Below are positions 49,771 to 58,319 of a DNA stretch of 64,000 nucleotides, one piece after another. The DNA comes from Pseudoflavonifractor sp902362925 (GTDB lineage Bacteria; Bacillota; Clostridia; Oscillospirales; Oscillospiraceae). Within the stretch, counting starts at the first letter, position 1. Each line of letters begins with the position of its first letter. The notes below the pieces were generated by a model that was not told the DNA's origin, made no database searches, and worked only from the letters and a program-made list of their open reading frames with translations. The DNA lies in the NCBI GenBank assembly GCA_902362925.1, contig CABIYL010000006.1. One strand, written 5' to 3'. Made by a program: the position numbers and the translations under genes.

Positions 49771-49798
49771 TTGACTTCCCATAGTAGTATGATATTCT
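49771..49798 (+). promoter_or_regulatory. Promoter of the first flavoprotein reductase gene
   Basis: TTGACT (49771-49776), 16-nt spacer, TATTCT (49793-49798). Confidence 0.6.
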
Positions 49799-49856
49799 TT
49801 ACCTGAGTGTCAACATTTTGACGTTTTCACTCAGAAATACTTAGGAGGTAGATACT

Positions 49857-51953
49857 GTGAAAGGAAAGAAGCTCATCTCTCTTGCGCTCTCCCTGACCAT
49901 GGTGCTCTCCCTGGCCGCCTGCGGCAGCGGAGAGACCCAGCCCACCAGCGAGCCGTCGGGCAGCGCCGCGCTCTACACGGCCGGTACATACAGTGCCGAG
50001 GCCCAGGGTATGGAGAGCACGGTCAAGGTGACCGTGACTGTCAGCGAGTCCGCCATCACCGACGTGACCATCGACGTGTCTGGCGAGACCACCGGCTACG
50101 GCGCCGACATCGGCGATGCCATGAAGGAGGCCGTTATGGAGGCCCAGTCCGCTGAGGTGGACGGCGTCTCCGGCGCCACCATCACCAGCGACGCGGTCAA
50201 GGCCGCCGTACAGAAGTGTCTGGACCAGGCCATGGGCAAGGAGGACGCCACTGCCGACGGCTATCAGCCCGGCACCTACACCGCCACGGTTGCCGGTCAC
50301 AACGGCGACATGACCGTGGAGGTCACCTTTGACGAGACCAGCATCACCGATGTGAAGGTCACCGACCACAAGGAGACCTACGGTCTGGGCTACGGCCTGA
50401 ACACCTCTCCTGTGGAGGCGCTGCCCGCCGCCATCGTGGAGAGCCAGTCCCTGGCCGTGGACTCCGTGGCCAGCGCTACTGTCACCAGCGCCGCCATCAA
50501 GCAGGCGGTAGCCGACTGCGCCACCCAGGCCGGCGGCGACGCCGAGGCCCTGAAGTCCGCTCCCGTGGACCGTCCCGCTCCCGCTGACGAGACCTACGAC
50601 GTGGACGTGGTGGTGGTCGGCGCCGGTGCTGCCGGCCTGGCCGCTGCCAACACCGCTCTGGAGGCTGGCGCCAATGTGCTGATTCTGGAGAAGGTAGGCG
50701 TCACCGGCGGTTCCACCACCCGCAGCGGTGGCAAGATTCTGGGCGCCGGCACCCCCTGGCAGGAGGCCCAGGACTTTGAGGACACCCCCGAGATGATGTA
50801 TGAGTACCTGATGAGCTTCGATCGGGACGGCATCATGGACGAGGACCTGGTGTGGGCCTTCTGTGAGAACTCCGCTGAGAATATCCAGTGGCTGGTGGAC
50901 CGGGGCGTGAAGATTCAGGACGTGGAGCCCATCCACAGCTCTCTCACTCCCTGGCGGGTCCACAACGTGGAGGGCGGCGGCGGCCAGACCAGCGGCCACG
51001 GCGGCCAGTTCTGCGTGCCCCTGACCAACGCCTACGAGGAGGCCGGCGGCAAGATTATCTATAACTGCCGTGCCAACGAGCTGCTCACCGATGAGAGCGG
51101 TGCGGTTGTGGGCGTGAAGGGCGAGAAGTCCGACGGCAGCATCGTCACGGTCAACGCTCCGGCCGTGATTCTGGCCACCGGCGGCTATGCCCACAACGAG
51201 GAAATGATGGCCAAGTACAGCGACTTCCTGCCCACCAACGCCTACTCCGGCGTGCCCATGACCAACGTAGGCGACGGCATCGAGATGGCCACCGCGGTGG
51301 GTGCCAAGAACTTTGATGCCCCCGGTCTCCAGCTGGTCTATGTAAGCTACGACTGCTACTGCGGCATCAACGAGGAGTCCGGCCTCATTGTCAGCGAGGA
51401 CGGCAACCGGGTGGTCAACGAGTGGTCCTACCAGTCCCATGTGGCCCAGGCTCTGGCCGACGCGGACAGCACCTGCGGCTACTACATCACCGCCTCCAAG
51501 GACGGTCAGTGCGTGGAGCCCTATCCCACTCTGGCCGGCGGTATCCAGATTGAGTCCGTGCCCCACGCCTCCACCATTGAGGAGCTGGCCGGTCTCATCG
51601 GCATGGATGCCGCAGCTCTCCAGGCCACGGTGGACCGGTACAACGAGCTGTGTGCCAAGGGCAGCGACGACGACTTCGGCAAGCCCGCCGAGTACATGAT
51701 CCCCGTGGAGGGCGACACCTATTACGCCTTCCGCATGACCCCCGGCTCCTCCGTCACCTTCGGCGGCCTCCAGATCGATACCGGGGCTCACGTGCTGGAC
51801 ACCAACGACCAGCCCATTCCCGGCCTGTACGCCGCCGGTGAGGTGGCCTTTACCGGCCTGTTTGACGCCGAGTACCCCTGCTGCGGCATGGCCATCGGCT
51901 CCGCCATTTACTATGGCCGCGTGGCCGCCGCCAACGCGGTGGCCGGTCAGTAA
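49857..51953 (+). CDS. Secreted lipoprotein reductase: two FMN-binding domains plus FAD domain (copy 1)
   Basis: 698 aa. Lipoprotein signal MKGKKLISL...LAAC (Cys at 21). FMN_bind domain 1 (about 40-125) ends DGVSGATITSDAV, the motif whose Thr is covalently flavinylated by ApbE. FMN_bind domain 2 (about 140-225) carries the variant DSVASATVTS. From about 245 follows a fumarate-reductase-like FAD_binding_2 domain (VVVVGAGAAGLAAANTALEA) ending GLYAAGEVAFTGLFDAEYP. Known relatives are extracytosolic fumarate, urocanate or methacrylate reductases. The substrate here is unknown. GTG start after TTAGGAGG; own promoter and terminator. Confidence 0.9.
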   Translation: MKGKKLISLALSLTMVLSLAACGSGETQPTSEPSGSAALYTAGTYSAEAQGMESTVKVTVTVSESAITDVTIDVSGETTGYGADIGDAMKEAVMEAQSAEVDGVSGATITSDAVKAAVQKCLDQAMGKEDATADGYQPGTYTATVAGHNGDMTVEVTFDETSITDVKVTDHKETYGLGYGLNTSPVEALPAAIVESQSLAVDSVASATVTSAAIKQAVADCATQAGGDAEALKSAPVDRPAPADETYDVDVVVVGAGAAGLAAANTALEAGANVLILEKVGVTGGSTTRSGGKILGAGTPWQEAQDFEDTPEMMYEYLMSFDRDGIMDEDLVWAFCENSAENIQWLVDRGVKIQDVEPIHSSLTPWRVHNVEGGGGQTSGHGGQFCVPLTNAYEEAGGKIIYNCRANELLTDESGAVVGVKGEKSDGSIVTVNAPAVILATGGYAHNEEMMAKYSDFLPTNAYSGVPMTNVGDGIEMATAVGAKNFDAPGLQLVYVSYDCYCGINEESGLIVSEDGNRVVNEWSYQSHVAQALADADSTCGYYITASKDGQCVEPYPTLAGGIQIESVPHASTIEELAGLIGMDAAALQATVDRYNELCAKGSDDDFGKPAEYMIPVEGDTYYAFRMTPGSSVTFGGLQIDTGAHVLDTNDQPIPGLYAAGEVAFTGLFDAEYPCCGMAIGSAIYYGRVAAANAVAGQ

Positions 51954-51959
51954 TGTAAG

Positions 51960-52010
51960 GCAAAATATAGGAAGCGCTCCGGCTCAGGCCGGGGCGCTTC
52001 CTATATTTGA
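51960..52010 (+). terminator. Terminator between the two reductase genes
   Basis: AATATAGGAAGCGC.../...GCGCTTCCTATATT long hairpin with a GC-rich apex. The two paralogues are therefore separate units. Confidence 0.88.
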
Positions 52011-52149
52011 TGGGTTCAACTGATTGTTAAAGCCATGAAACAATGGGATGATTTACTTTGTCCTGTCCATACCATAGAATAGTTTGTGAAAAAAGTGTCA
52101 ATTTTTGTTCCGCTTAAAAAAGTGGCGCTGGAAAGACGGAGGAGAGAAC

Positions 52150-54234
52150 ATGAGAAAGAAACTGAAAAAGGGCATTGCAATGGCTCTGGCTCTTGCAATG
52201 GCGCTTGGCCTCACGGCCTGTACCAGTGAGCCCAAGCAGTCGGAGCAGCCCACCGGCAGCGCCGGAATCTACACAGCCGGTACATACAGCGCCGAGGCTC
52301 AGGGCATGGAGAGCGCCGTCAAGGTCTCTGTGACGGTGAGCGAGTCTGAGATCACCGACGTGACCATCGATGTGTCCGGCGAGACCGCCGGTTACGGCGC
52401 CGACGTGGGGGAGCCCATGAAGGAGGCCATTCTGGAGGCCCAGTCCGCTGAGGTGGACGGCGTCTCCGGCGCCACCATCACCAGCGATGCGGTCAAGTCC
52501 GCCGTGCAGAAGTGCCTGGACCAGGCTATGGGCAAGGAGCCTGCTGAGGTGGGCGGCTATACCGCCGGCACCTATACGGCGGAGGCCAAGGGCCGCAACG
52601 GCGCCATTGTGGTGTCCGTGACCTTCAGCGAGGACAGCATCGAGAACATCGAGATCACCGAGCAGTCCGAGACCTACGGTATGGCCTGGGGTCTGACCAC
52701 CTCTCCCGTTGAGGTTCTGCCGGAGGAGATTGTCCGCTGCCAGTCTCTGGGCGTGGACTCCGTCGCCGGCGCCACCCTGACCAGCGCCGCCATCAAGCAG
52801 GCGGTGGCCGACTGCGTGACCCAGGCTGGCGGCGACGCCGAGGCTCTGAAGTCCGCTCCTGTGGACCGTCCCGAGCCCACCGATGAGACCTACGATGCCG
52901 ACGTGGTTGTGGTTGGCGCCGGTGCGGCCGGTCTGAGCGCGGCCATCGCGGCAAACGACCAGGGCGCGAAGGTGATTGTGCTGGAGAAGCAGGGTGTCAC
53001 CGGCGGCGCCACTGCCCGCAGCGGCGGCAAGATTGTGGCCGCCGGCACCAAGTGGCAGGAGGCCCAGGGCATTACCGATACCCCCGAGATGATGTTTGAC
53101 TACTTCAAGGAAATCGGCGGCGACTTGATTGATGATGACCTCCTCAAGCTCTACTGCGACCGCTCCGCTGAAAACATGGAGTGGCTGGAGAGCAAGGGCG
53201 TTGTGTTCCAGGACGTGGAGGCCATCCACAGCTCGCTCTCTCCCTGGCGTGTGCACAATCCCCAGGGCGGCGGCGGCCAGAAGACCGGCGGCAGCGGCAA
53301 CGGCGCTCAGATTACCGTGCCTCTGACCAAGGACCTGGAGGAGAGCGGCGTTGAGATTCTGTACAATGTGTGCGCGGATGAGCTGCTGTGCTCCGATGCC
53401 GGCGTGGTGGAAGGCATCTCCGGTGTGCGTCCCGACGGCAGCCGTGTCACGGTGAACGCCAAGTCCGTGGTGCTGTGCACCGGCGGCTACGCCCAGAACA
53501 AAGAGATGATGGAGCGCTACGCTGAGACCACCGAGGGCTTCATGACCCTGGTTCCCACCAGCAACACCGGCGACGGCCTGGTCATGGCTGAGGCCGTGGG
53601 TGCCCAGATTTTTGACAGCCCCGCCACTCAGGTGATCTACGTCAGCAAGACCTGCGGCGTGGGCATCAAGGAGGAGGCCGGCCTGATCGTGAACGCCAGA
53701 GGCGAGCGCGTGGTCAACGAGTACACCTATCAGTACCACGTGGGCCAGGGAATTGCCAACAGCGGCTGCTCCTACGGCTACTACATCGCCTCCGCGGCGG
53801 ACCCCAACCCCACCGTTCAGTACGGCCTGACCCTGGAGAGCACCCCCCATGCCGCCACTGCCGCTGAGCTGGCCGAGCAGATCGGTGTGGACCCGGCGGT
53901 GCTGGAGGCCACCATCAGCAGATACAATGAGCTGTGCGCTCTGGGCGTGGACGAGGACTTCGGAAAGCCCCAGGACAAGATGGTGCCCATTGAGGGCGAG
54001 ATTTACGCCCTGCGCCTTGACCCCTCTGTGACGGTGACCTACGGTGGTCTGGTGACCGACACCAGCGCCCGTGTGCTGGATGACAACAACCAGCCCATCT
54101 CCGGCCTGTATGCCGCCGGTGAGGTGGCCTTCACCGGTCTGTGCGGCGAGGAGTATCCCAGCTGCGGCTTGGCCGTGGGTACCGCCGCCTTCTTTGGCAG
54201 AGTGGCCGGCGAGAGCGCCGCGGCGGCCGAATAA
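52150..54234 (+). CDS. Secreted lipoprotein reductase: two FMN-binding domains plus FAD domain (copy 2)
   Basis: A 694-aa paralogue of the preceding gene with the same order. The lipoprotein signal is MALALAMALGLTAC. FMN domain 1 has DGVSGATITSDAV, FMN domain 2 has DSVAGATLTSAAI (complete GAT), then the FAD domain has VVVVGAGAAGLSAAIAANDQ and GLYAAGEVAFTGLCGEEYP. The first 130 residues are almost identical in the two, while catalytic regions differ (for example YVSKTCGVGIKEEAGLI against YVSYDCYCGINEESGLI). This suggests duplication followed by change in substrate. ATG at 52150 follows GGAGGAGAG. A LysR regulator gene lies downstream. Confidence 0.9.
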   Translation: MRKKLKKGIAMALALAMALGLTACTSEPKQSEQPTGSAGIYTAGTYSAEAQGMESAVKVSVTVSESEITDVTIDVSGETAGYGADVGEPMKEAILEAQSAEVDGVSGATITSDAVKSAVQKCLDQAMGKEPAEVGGYTAGTYTAEAKGRNGAIVVSVTFSEDSIENIEITEQSETYGMAWGLTTSPVEVLPEEIVRCQSLGVDSVAGATLTSAAIKQAVADCVTQAGGDAEALKSAPVDRPEPTDETYDADVVVVGAGAAGLSAAIAANDQGAKVIVLEKQGVTGGATARSGGKIVAAGTKWQEAQGITDTPEMMFDYFKEIGGDLIDDDLLKLYCDRSAENMEWLESKGVVFQDVEAIHSSLSPWRVHNPQGGGGQKTGGSGNGAQITVPLTKDLEESGVEILYNVCADELLCSDAGVVEGISGVRPDGSRVTVNAKSVVLCTGGYAQNKEMMERYAETTEGFMTLVPTSNTGDGLVMAEAVGAQIFDSPATQVIYVSKTCGVGIKEEAGLIVNARGERVVNEYTYQYHVGQGIANSGCSYGYYIASAADPNPTVQYGLTLESTPHAATAAELAEQIGVDPAVLEATISRYNELCALGVDEDFGKPQDKMVPIEGEIYALRLDPSVTVTYGGLVTDTSARVLDDNNQPISGLYAAGEVAFTGLCGEEYPSCGLAVGTAAFFGRVAGESAAAAE

Positions 54235-54257
54235 CGCCTAACAGAGTAATATCTTTC

Positions 54258-54298
54258 AGAGCTGGTACCGAAAGCGGCGGTACCAGCTCTTTCTATTT
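54258..54298 (+). terminator. Terminator after the second reductase gene
   Basis: AGAGCTGGTACCG/CGGTACCAGCTCT with a 7-nt loop followed by TTCTATTT. Confidence 0.9.
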
Positions 54299-54416
54299 CG
54301 AAGTAGTTCCAAAATTCGGGATTCTTTGATATAATGTCTGCTGAATAGTCCCCAACTGAAACGTTATGATTTTTATTGTTCCGGCAGGTGTTATTCCGGA
54401 GCGCGGAGGTGTCACG

Positions 54417-55307
54417 GTGAACACAGCGGCGCTGACTTATTTTCTGGAGACCTGCAGATGCGGCAGCTTTTCCGAGGCAGCGGAGAAGCTGTACCTGTCC
54501 CCACAGGGAATCAGCAAGGCGGTAAAGACAATGGAAGAGGAGCTGGGCTGTCCGCTCTTTCTGCGGACGCCCGGAGGCGTGAAGCTGACGGAGCAGGGCC
54601 TGTTGGTCCGGACGTACGCGGAGCGGATTATGGCGGAGGTAAACCAGATGCAGGCGGAGCTGAGCCGGATATCCGGAACCTCATCCCGGCGGGGCTGCCT
54701 GGGGATTACCATGGGCGCGTCCGAGGTGGTGGGGAAGGAGAAGATTGCCCAGATTCAGGCGCTGGCGTCCCAGGCCGGGATGAGCTGGGTTGACTCGGTG
54801 GATCTCCTCTGCGAGGAAGAGGTTCTGAATGGGACCTATGACATGGCCATTACAGCCGGTCCGGTGGACGGCAATAAATTTGCGGTCAAGCTCTTGCGCA
54901 AAGGGCCGCTCTGCGCCTTTGTCCATAAGTCCCATCCTTTTTATGAGCGGGAGAGCATAGGCTATTCCGACCTGAAAAATCAGCGGCTCATTACCACCAA
55001 TTCCAATTTCAAGACCTACCACCAGCTGACCGAGGCCTGCCGTTACTACGGCTTTGAGCCGGATATCGCCGCCACCACCATAACCTTGCGGGATACCTGC
55101 CGCAGCTATCCGGACCGGACTGCCGTGGGCATCAGCACCTATCTGATTCTGGGGAAAATCAAGTACCAGGATTTTCGGGCTGTGCCCATTGCGGATGAGC
55201 GCTATGGATGGGAGCTGGTTTTGATTGCCCAAAAGGGGAGGAGGCTCTCAGAGGTTCAGAATGAGCTGTGCTGGAAGATACTCAACTGCGCCTATGAGAA
55301 ATTCTAA
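54417..55307 (+). CDS. LysR-family transcriptional regulator
   Basis: 296 aa with the N-terminal winged HTH (ALTYFLETCRCGSFSEAAEK, LYLSPQGISKAVKTMEEELG, PLFLRTPGGVKLTEQG) and a periplasmic-binding-like effector domain (from about 90). The GTG start at 54417 with GGAGGT 6 nt upstream is chosen over an ATG at 54366 without a ribosome binding site. It follows the two flavoprotein reductases, so it may control them in response to their substrate. However, it is codirectional and downstream rather than divergent. Confidence 0.9.
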   Translation: MNTAALTYFLETCRCGSFSEAAEKLYLSPQGISKAVKTMEEELGCPLFLRTPGGVKLTEQGLLVRTYAERIMAEVNQMQAELSRISGTSSRRGCLGITMGASEVVGKEKIAQIQALASQAGMSWVDSVDLLCEEEVLNGTYDMAITAGPVDGNKFAVKLLRKGPLCAFVHKSHPFYERESIGYSDLKNQRLITTNSNFKTYHQLTEACRYYGFEPDIAATTITLRDTCRSYPDRTAVGISTYLILGKIKYQDFRAVPIADERYGWELVLIAQKGRRLSEVQNELCWKILNCAYEKF

Positions 55308-55316
55308 GGAACCCTC

Positions 55317-55345
55317 TTGACAATCGCATGACCGTGTGATATATT
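55317..55345 (+). promoter_or_regulatory. Promoter of the DUF1836 gene
   Basis: TTGACA (55317-55322), 17-nt spacer, TATATT (55340-55345). Confidence 0.75.
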
Positions 55346-55371
55346 CTAAGTACCTTAAGGAGGCGGTCGAT

Positions 55372-55941
55372 ATGATAGATGTACTGCCGGGAACCACGGT
55401 TGAGGCCGATCTGAGACGGCCTGATGCAGCGGACATGCTGCTCTCTCCGCTGTTCCTCACGGGAGGCCTGATGCTTTCCCAGGTCTCCCAGCTGACGGGG
55501 CTGGAGCCACACGTCATCCAGAACTGGGTGAAACGGGGGTTTGTGTCCCCGCCGGAGCGGAAAAAATACAGCCGCAGACAATTCTGCCGCATCTTGTTTA
55601 TCAACATGCTGAAGGACGTACTTCAGCTGGAGAAAATCTGCCAACTTTTGTCCTACGTGAACGGCGCGCTGGCCGACGAGTCAGACGACCTGGTGGACGA
55701 TTCCTATCTCTACACCTGTCTGGTCCGCCTGCTTGGGCGGCTGGAGGAGACGCCGATGCCGGAGGACGAGGAGCTGGTCCGCTGGTGCGACGAAGTGCTC
55801 TTTGACTATGGCGAGCCCTGTCCGGGCGCCCGGAGGAGGGTGAGCCGCACCCTGCGGGTTCTTCTCACGGCCTATGAGTCCGCCCGTCTCAAGCGGGAGG
55901 CGGAGGGACTGATCCAGACGCTGGAGGAGCCCGGGGACTGA
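55372..55941 (+). CDS. DUF1836 (MerR-like HTH) protein
   Basis: 189 aa. The middle part has a MerR-like winged-helix pattern: LMLSQVSQLTGLEPHVIQNW, VKRGFVSPPERKKYSRRQF, then a helical region (ILFINMLKDVLQLEKICQLL). This is the DUF1836 family of clostridial putative regulators; targets are unknown. ATG at 55372 has AAGGAGG 8 nt upstream. It stands alone behind its own promoter, between the LysR and NfeD-like genes. Confidence 0.8.
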   Translation: MIDVLPGTTVEADLRRPDAADMLLSPLFLTGGLMLSQVSQLTGLEPHVIQNWVKRGFVSPPERKKYSRRQFCRILFINMLKDVLQLEKICQLLSYVNGALADESDDLVDDSYLYTCLVRLLGRLEETPMPEDEELVRWCDEVLFDYGEPCPGARRRVSRTLRVLLTAYESARLKREAEGLIQTLEEPGD

Positions 55942-56028
55942 GCACCTGCGGCTTTTCAATAAATTTTTCCCACGGCGTCACATTTCCCGCATGAAAAGAC
56001 ATATTCAAAATGAAAGGAGGGGAGAGCT

Positions 56029-56784
56029 GTGGAGGCCTGGCTGGAATCACTGACCGCGCTGCAGCGGGTGATGCTGTTCATCGCAGTCCCTGCCACACTG
56101 CTGCTTCTGATTCAGACGGTGATGCTGTTCATCGGACTGGGAGGCGGCGACGGGGACGCTGACGGCGGCGTCGATTTGGATGGAGACGGTATTCCGGATA
56201 CTGTTGACCTTGATCTGGACGGAGACGGAATTCCCGACGGAGCAGGGCTGGATTTGGACGGGGATGGAATCCCCGACGAGCCCGGCGGGCTCCACGAAGG
56301 AGTTCACGCCCACGGAGATGCCGGAGAGGGGGACAGCACCCACGGCGGGTTCTTCAGCGGTCTGCATATCTTTACCATCCGCGGCTTTATCACATTTTTC
56401 ACCCTGTTCGGCTGGAGCGGCCTGCTCTTCCTGACCTTGGGGATGCACTGGTTCCCGGCCCTGTTCCTGGCGGTACAGATTGGTATCATCGGCATGGTGG
56501 CCGTGGCGCTCATCCTCCGGGAGGCTCTCAAGCTCCAGTCCGACGGTACCCTGGACGTCCGCAATGCGCTGGGAGAGCGGGGAAGCGTCTACCTCACCGT
56601 TCCCGCCTGTGGGCAGGGGACTGGAAAGGTGAACGTGACCGTGCAGGAGCAGCTGCGGGAGTTTGAGGCAGTCACTGAGGAGAAGGCCCCCATTCCCACC
56701 GGATCGGAAATTGTGGTCGTCGGCCTGACGGAGGACGGCGCCCTTGTGGTATCTCCGTTCCTGCCCGAGAGAGAAGAAGTATAA
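56029..56784 (+). CDS. NfeD-like membrane protein with three Asp-rich DLDGDGIPD repeats
   Basis: 251 aa. TM1 is at about 12-36, then a 60-residue acidic loop carries DLDGDGIPD three times (49-57, 62-70, 75-83; exact 13-residue period). Three further helices follow (about 110-170) and a C-terminal NfeD-type OB-fold (ALGERGSVYLTVPA..TGSEIVVVGL). The repeats look like the DxDxDG calcium loops of thrombospondin-3/dockerin-like proteins and would lie outside the membrane. It is 32 nt before a flotillin gene, the standard yuaF-yuaG arrangement, so it should assist flotillin microdomains. The GTG start has AAGGAGG upstream. Confidence 0.8.
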   Translation: MEAWLESLTALQRVMLFIAVPATLLLLIQTVMLFIGLGGGDGDADGGVDLDGDGIPDTVDLDLDGDGIPDGAGLDLDGDGIPDEPGGLHEGVHAHGDAGEGDSTHGGFFSGLHIFTIRGFITFFTLFGWSGLLFLTLGMHWFPALFLAVQIGIIGMVAVALILREALKLQSDGTLDVRNALGERGSVYLTVPACGQGTGKVNVTVQEQLREFEAVTEEKAPIPTGSEIVVVGLTEDGALVVSPFLPEREEV

Positions 56785-56816
56785 ACTGAAGAGCGAATAA
56801 AGAAGGAGAGAATTGT

Positions 56817-58235
56817 ATGGATCAGATTATTACACTCGTACTGATTTGCGTCGTAGCGGTCATCCTGTTTTCCCTGGTCCTGTTCCTCATCAAGCGGTAC
56901 AAGAAGTGCCCGTCCGACAAGGTCATGGTCATCTACGGTAAGGTGGGCAGCAACAAGGACGGCTCTACCCGCAGCGCAAAATGTATCCACGGCGGCGCGG
57001 CCTTTATCTGGCCCGTCATCCAGGCCTATGAGTTCCTGGACCTGACCCCCATGTCCATCTCTGTGGACCTGGAGAACGCCCTGTCCCGTCAGAACATCCG
57101 CATCAACGTGCCCTCCCGCTTCACCGTGGGTATCTCCACCGAGCCGGGCGTCATGCAGAACGCCGCTGAGCGTCTGCTGGGCCTGCGTCTCCAGGAGATC
57201 CAGGAGCTGGCCAAGGACATTATCTTCGGTCAGCTGCGTCTGGTCATCGCCACCATGGACATCGAGGAGATCAACACCGACCGTGACAAGTTCCTGGAGG
57301 CCGTGTCCCGCAACGTGGAGGGCGAGCTGAAGAAGATCGGCCTGCGCCTCATCAACGTGAACGTGACCGACATCAGCGACGAGTCCGGCTATATCGACGC
57401 CCTCGGCAAAGAGGCCGCCGCCAAGGCCATCAACGACGCCAAGAAGAACGTGGCTGAGCGTGACCGCGACGGTTCCATCGGCGAGGCCAACGCCCACCGC
57501 GACCAGCGTATCCAGGTTGCCCAGGCCGACTCCGCCGCCATCCAGGGCGAGAACACCGCTAAGGTGGAAGTGGCCATGTCTAACGCCCAGCGCCGCGAGA
57601 AGGAGGCCGAGGCCACCCGTATCGCCACCGCCGCTGAGAAGATCGCCGCCGCCCAGGCTCTGGAGGAGGCCTACGCCGCCGAGCAGAAGGCTGAGGCTGC
57701 CCGTGCCGCCCGTGAGAAGGCCACCCAGGAGGCCGACATCATCGTCAAGACCGAGATTGACAAGCGCCGCAAGGAGCTGGAGGCCGAGGCTGAGGCTGAG
57801 CAGATTCGCCGCAAGGCCCAGGGCGAGGCTGACGCTATCCGCATGAAGATGGAAGCCGAGGCTGCCGGTAGCCAGGCCCTGCTGATGAAGCAGGCCGAAG
57901 GTCTGCGTGAGATCGTGGCCGCCGCCGGCGGCGACGCCGACGAGGCTGTCCGCCTCATGCTGGCCGATAAGATGGAGCAGCTCATGCGCATCCAGGTGGA
58001 CGCCATCAAGAACGTGAAGATCGACAAGGTCACCGTCTGGGACGGGGGCCAGGGCCAGGACGGCAAGACCGGCACTGCCGGTTATATCTCCGGCCTGATG
58101 AAGTCCATCCCTCCCATGAGTGAGATGTTCGACATGGCCGGCATGAACCTGCCCAAGTTCCTGGGGGAGAAGAAGGAGGAGCCCGTACCTCCTCAGCCCA
58201 CCCCCGAACCCGCCCCCAAGCAGGAGCAGAAGTAA
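56817..58235 (+). CDS. Flotillin-like SPFH-domain protein
   Basis: A 472-aa FloT/YuaG-type scaffold. An N-terminal membrane segment (LVLICVVAVILFSLVLFLI) is followed by an SPFH domain (about 45-200, VMVIYGKVGSN ... DRDKFLEAVSRNVEGELKKIGL). A long Ala/Glu-rich coiled coil comes next (about 230-370, with EAEATRIATAAEKIAAAQAL). The C-terminal tail is Pro/Lys-rich (PPQPTPEPAPKQEQK). It oligomerises in functional membrane microdomains. It is downstream of the NfeD-like partner in one operon and ends at a terminator. Confidence 0.95.
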   Translation: MDQIITLVLICVVAVILFSLVLFLIKRYKKCPSDKVMVIYGKVGSNKDGSTRSAKCIHGGAAFIWPVIQAYEFLDLTPMSISVDLENALSRQNIRINVPSRFTVGISTEPGVMQNAAERLLGLRLQEIQELAKDIIFGQLRLVIATMDIEEINTDRDKFLEAVSRNVEGELKKIGLRLINVNVTDISDESGYIDALGKEAAAKAINDAKKNVAERDRDGSIGEANAHRDQRIQVAQADSAAIQGENTAKVEVAMSNAQRREKEAEATRIATAAEKIAAAQALEEAYAAEQKAEAARAAREKATQEADIIVKTEIDKRRKELEAEAEAEQIRRKAQGEADAIRMKMEAEAAGSQALLMKQAEGLREIVAAAGGDADEAVRLMLADKMEQLMRIQVDAIKNVKIDKVTVWDGGQGQDGKTGTAGYISGLMKSIPPMSEMFDMAGMNLPKFLGEKKEEPVPPQPTPEPAPKQEQK

Positions 58236-58249
58236 TCAAGCCGGGACCG

Positions 58250-58302
58250 GCATAAAAAGACCGGAGGTCTGCAAAACGCAGGCCTCCGGCCTTTTCCTGT
58301 TT
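58250..58302. terminator. Terminator between flotillin and degV genes
   Basis: AAGACCGGAGG.../...CCTCCGGCCTTTT hairpin with an inner CTGC/GCAG stem. Confidence 0.85.
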
Positions 58303-58319
58303 CAATATGAAAGGGGGAC

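Noticed and set aside
49857..54234. Tandem reductases as one operon
   Set aside because: A strong terminator (51960-52010) lies between them and each gene has its own upstream region, so they are treated as separate units.
56047..57497. Long leftward frames opposite the NfeD/flotillin genes
   Set aside because: Long opposite-strand frames are common in this GC-rich DNA; their products are low-complexity His/Gly/Val-rich and lack ribosome binding sites.
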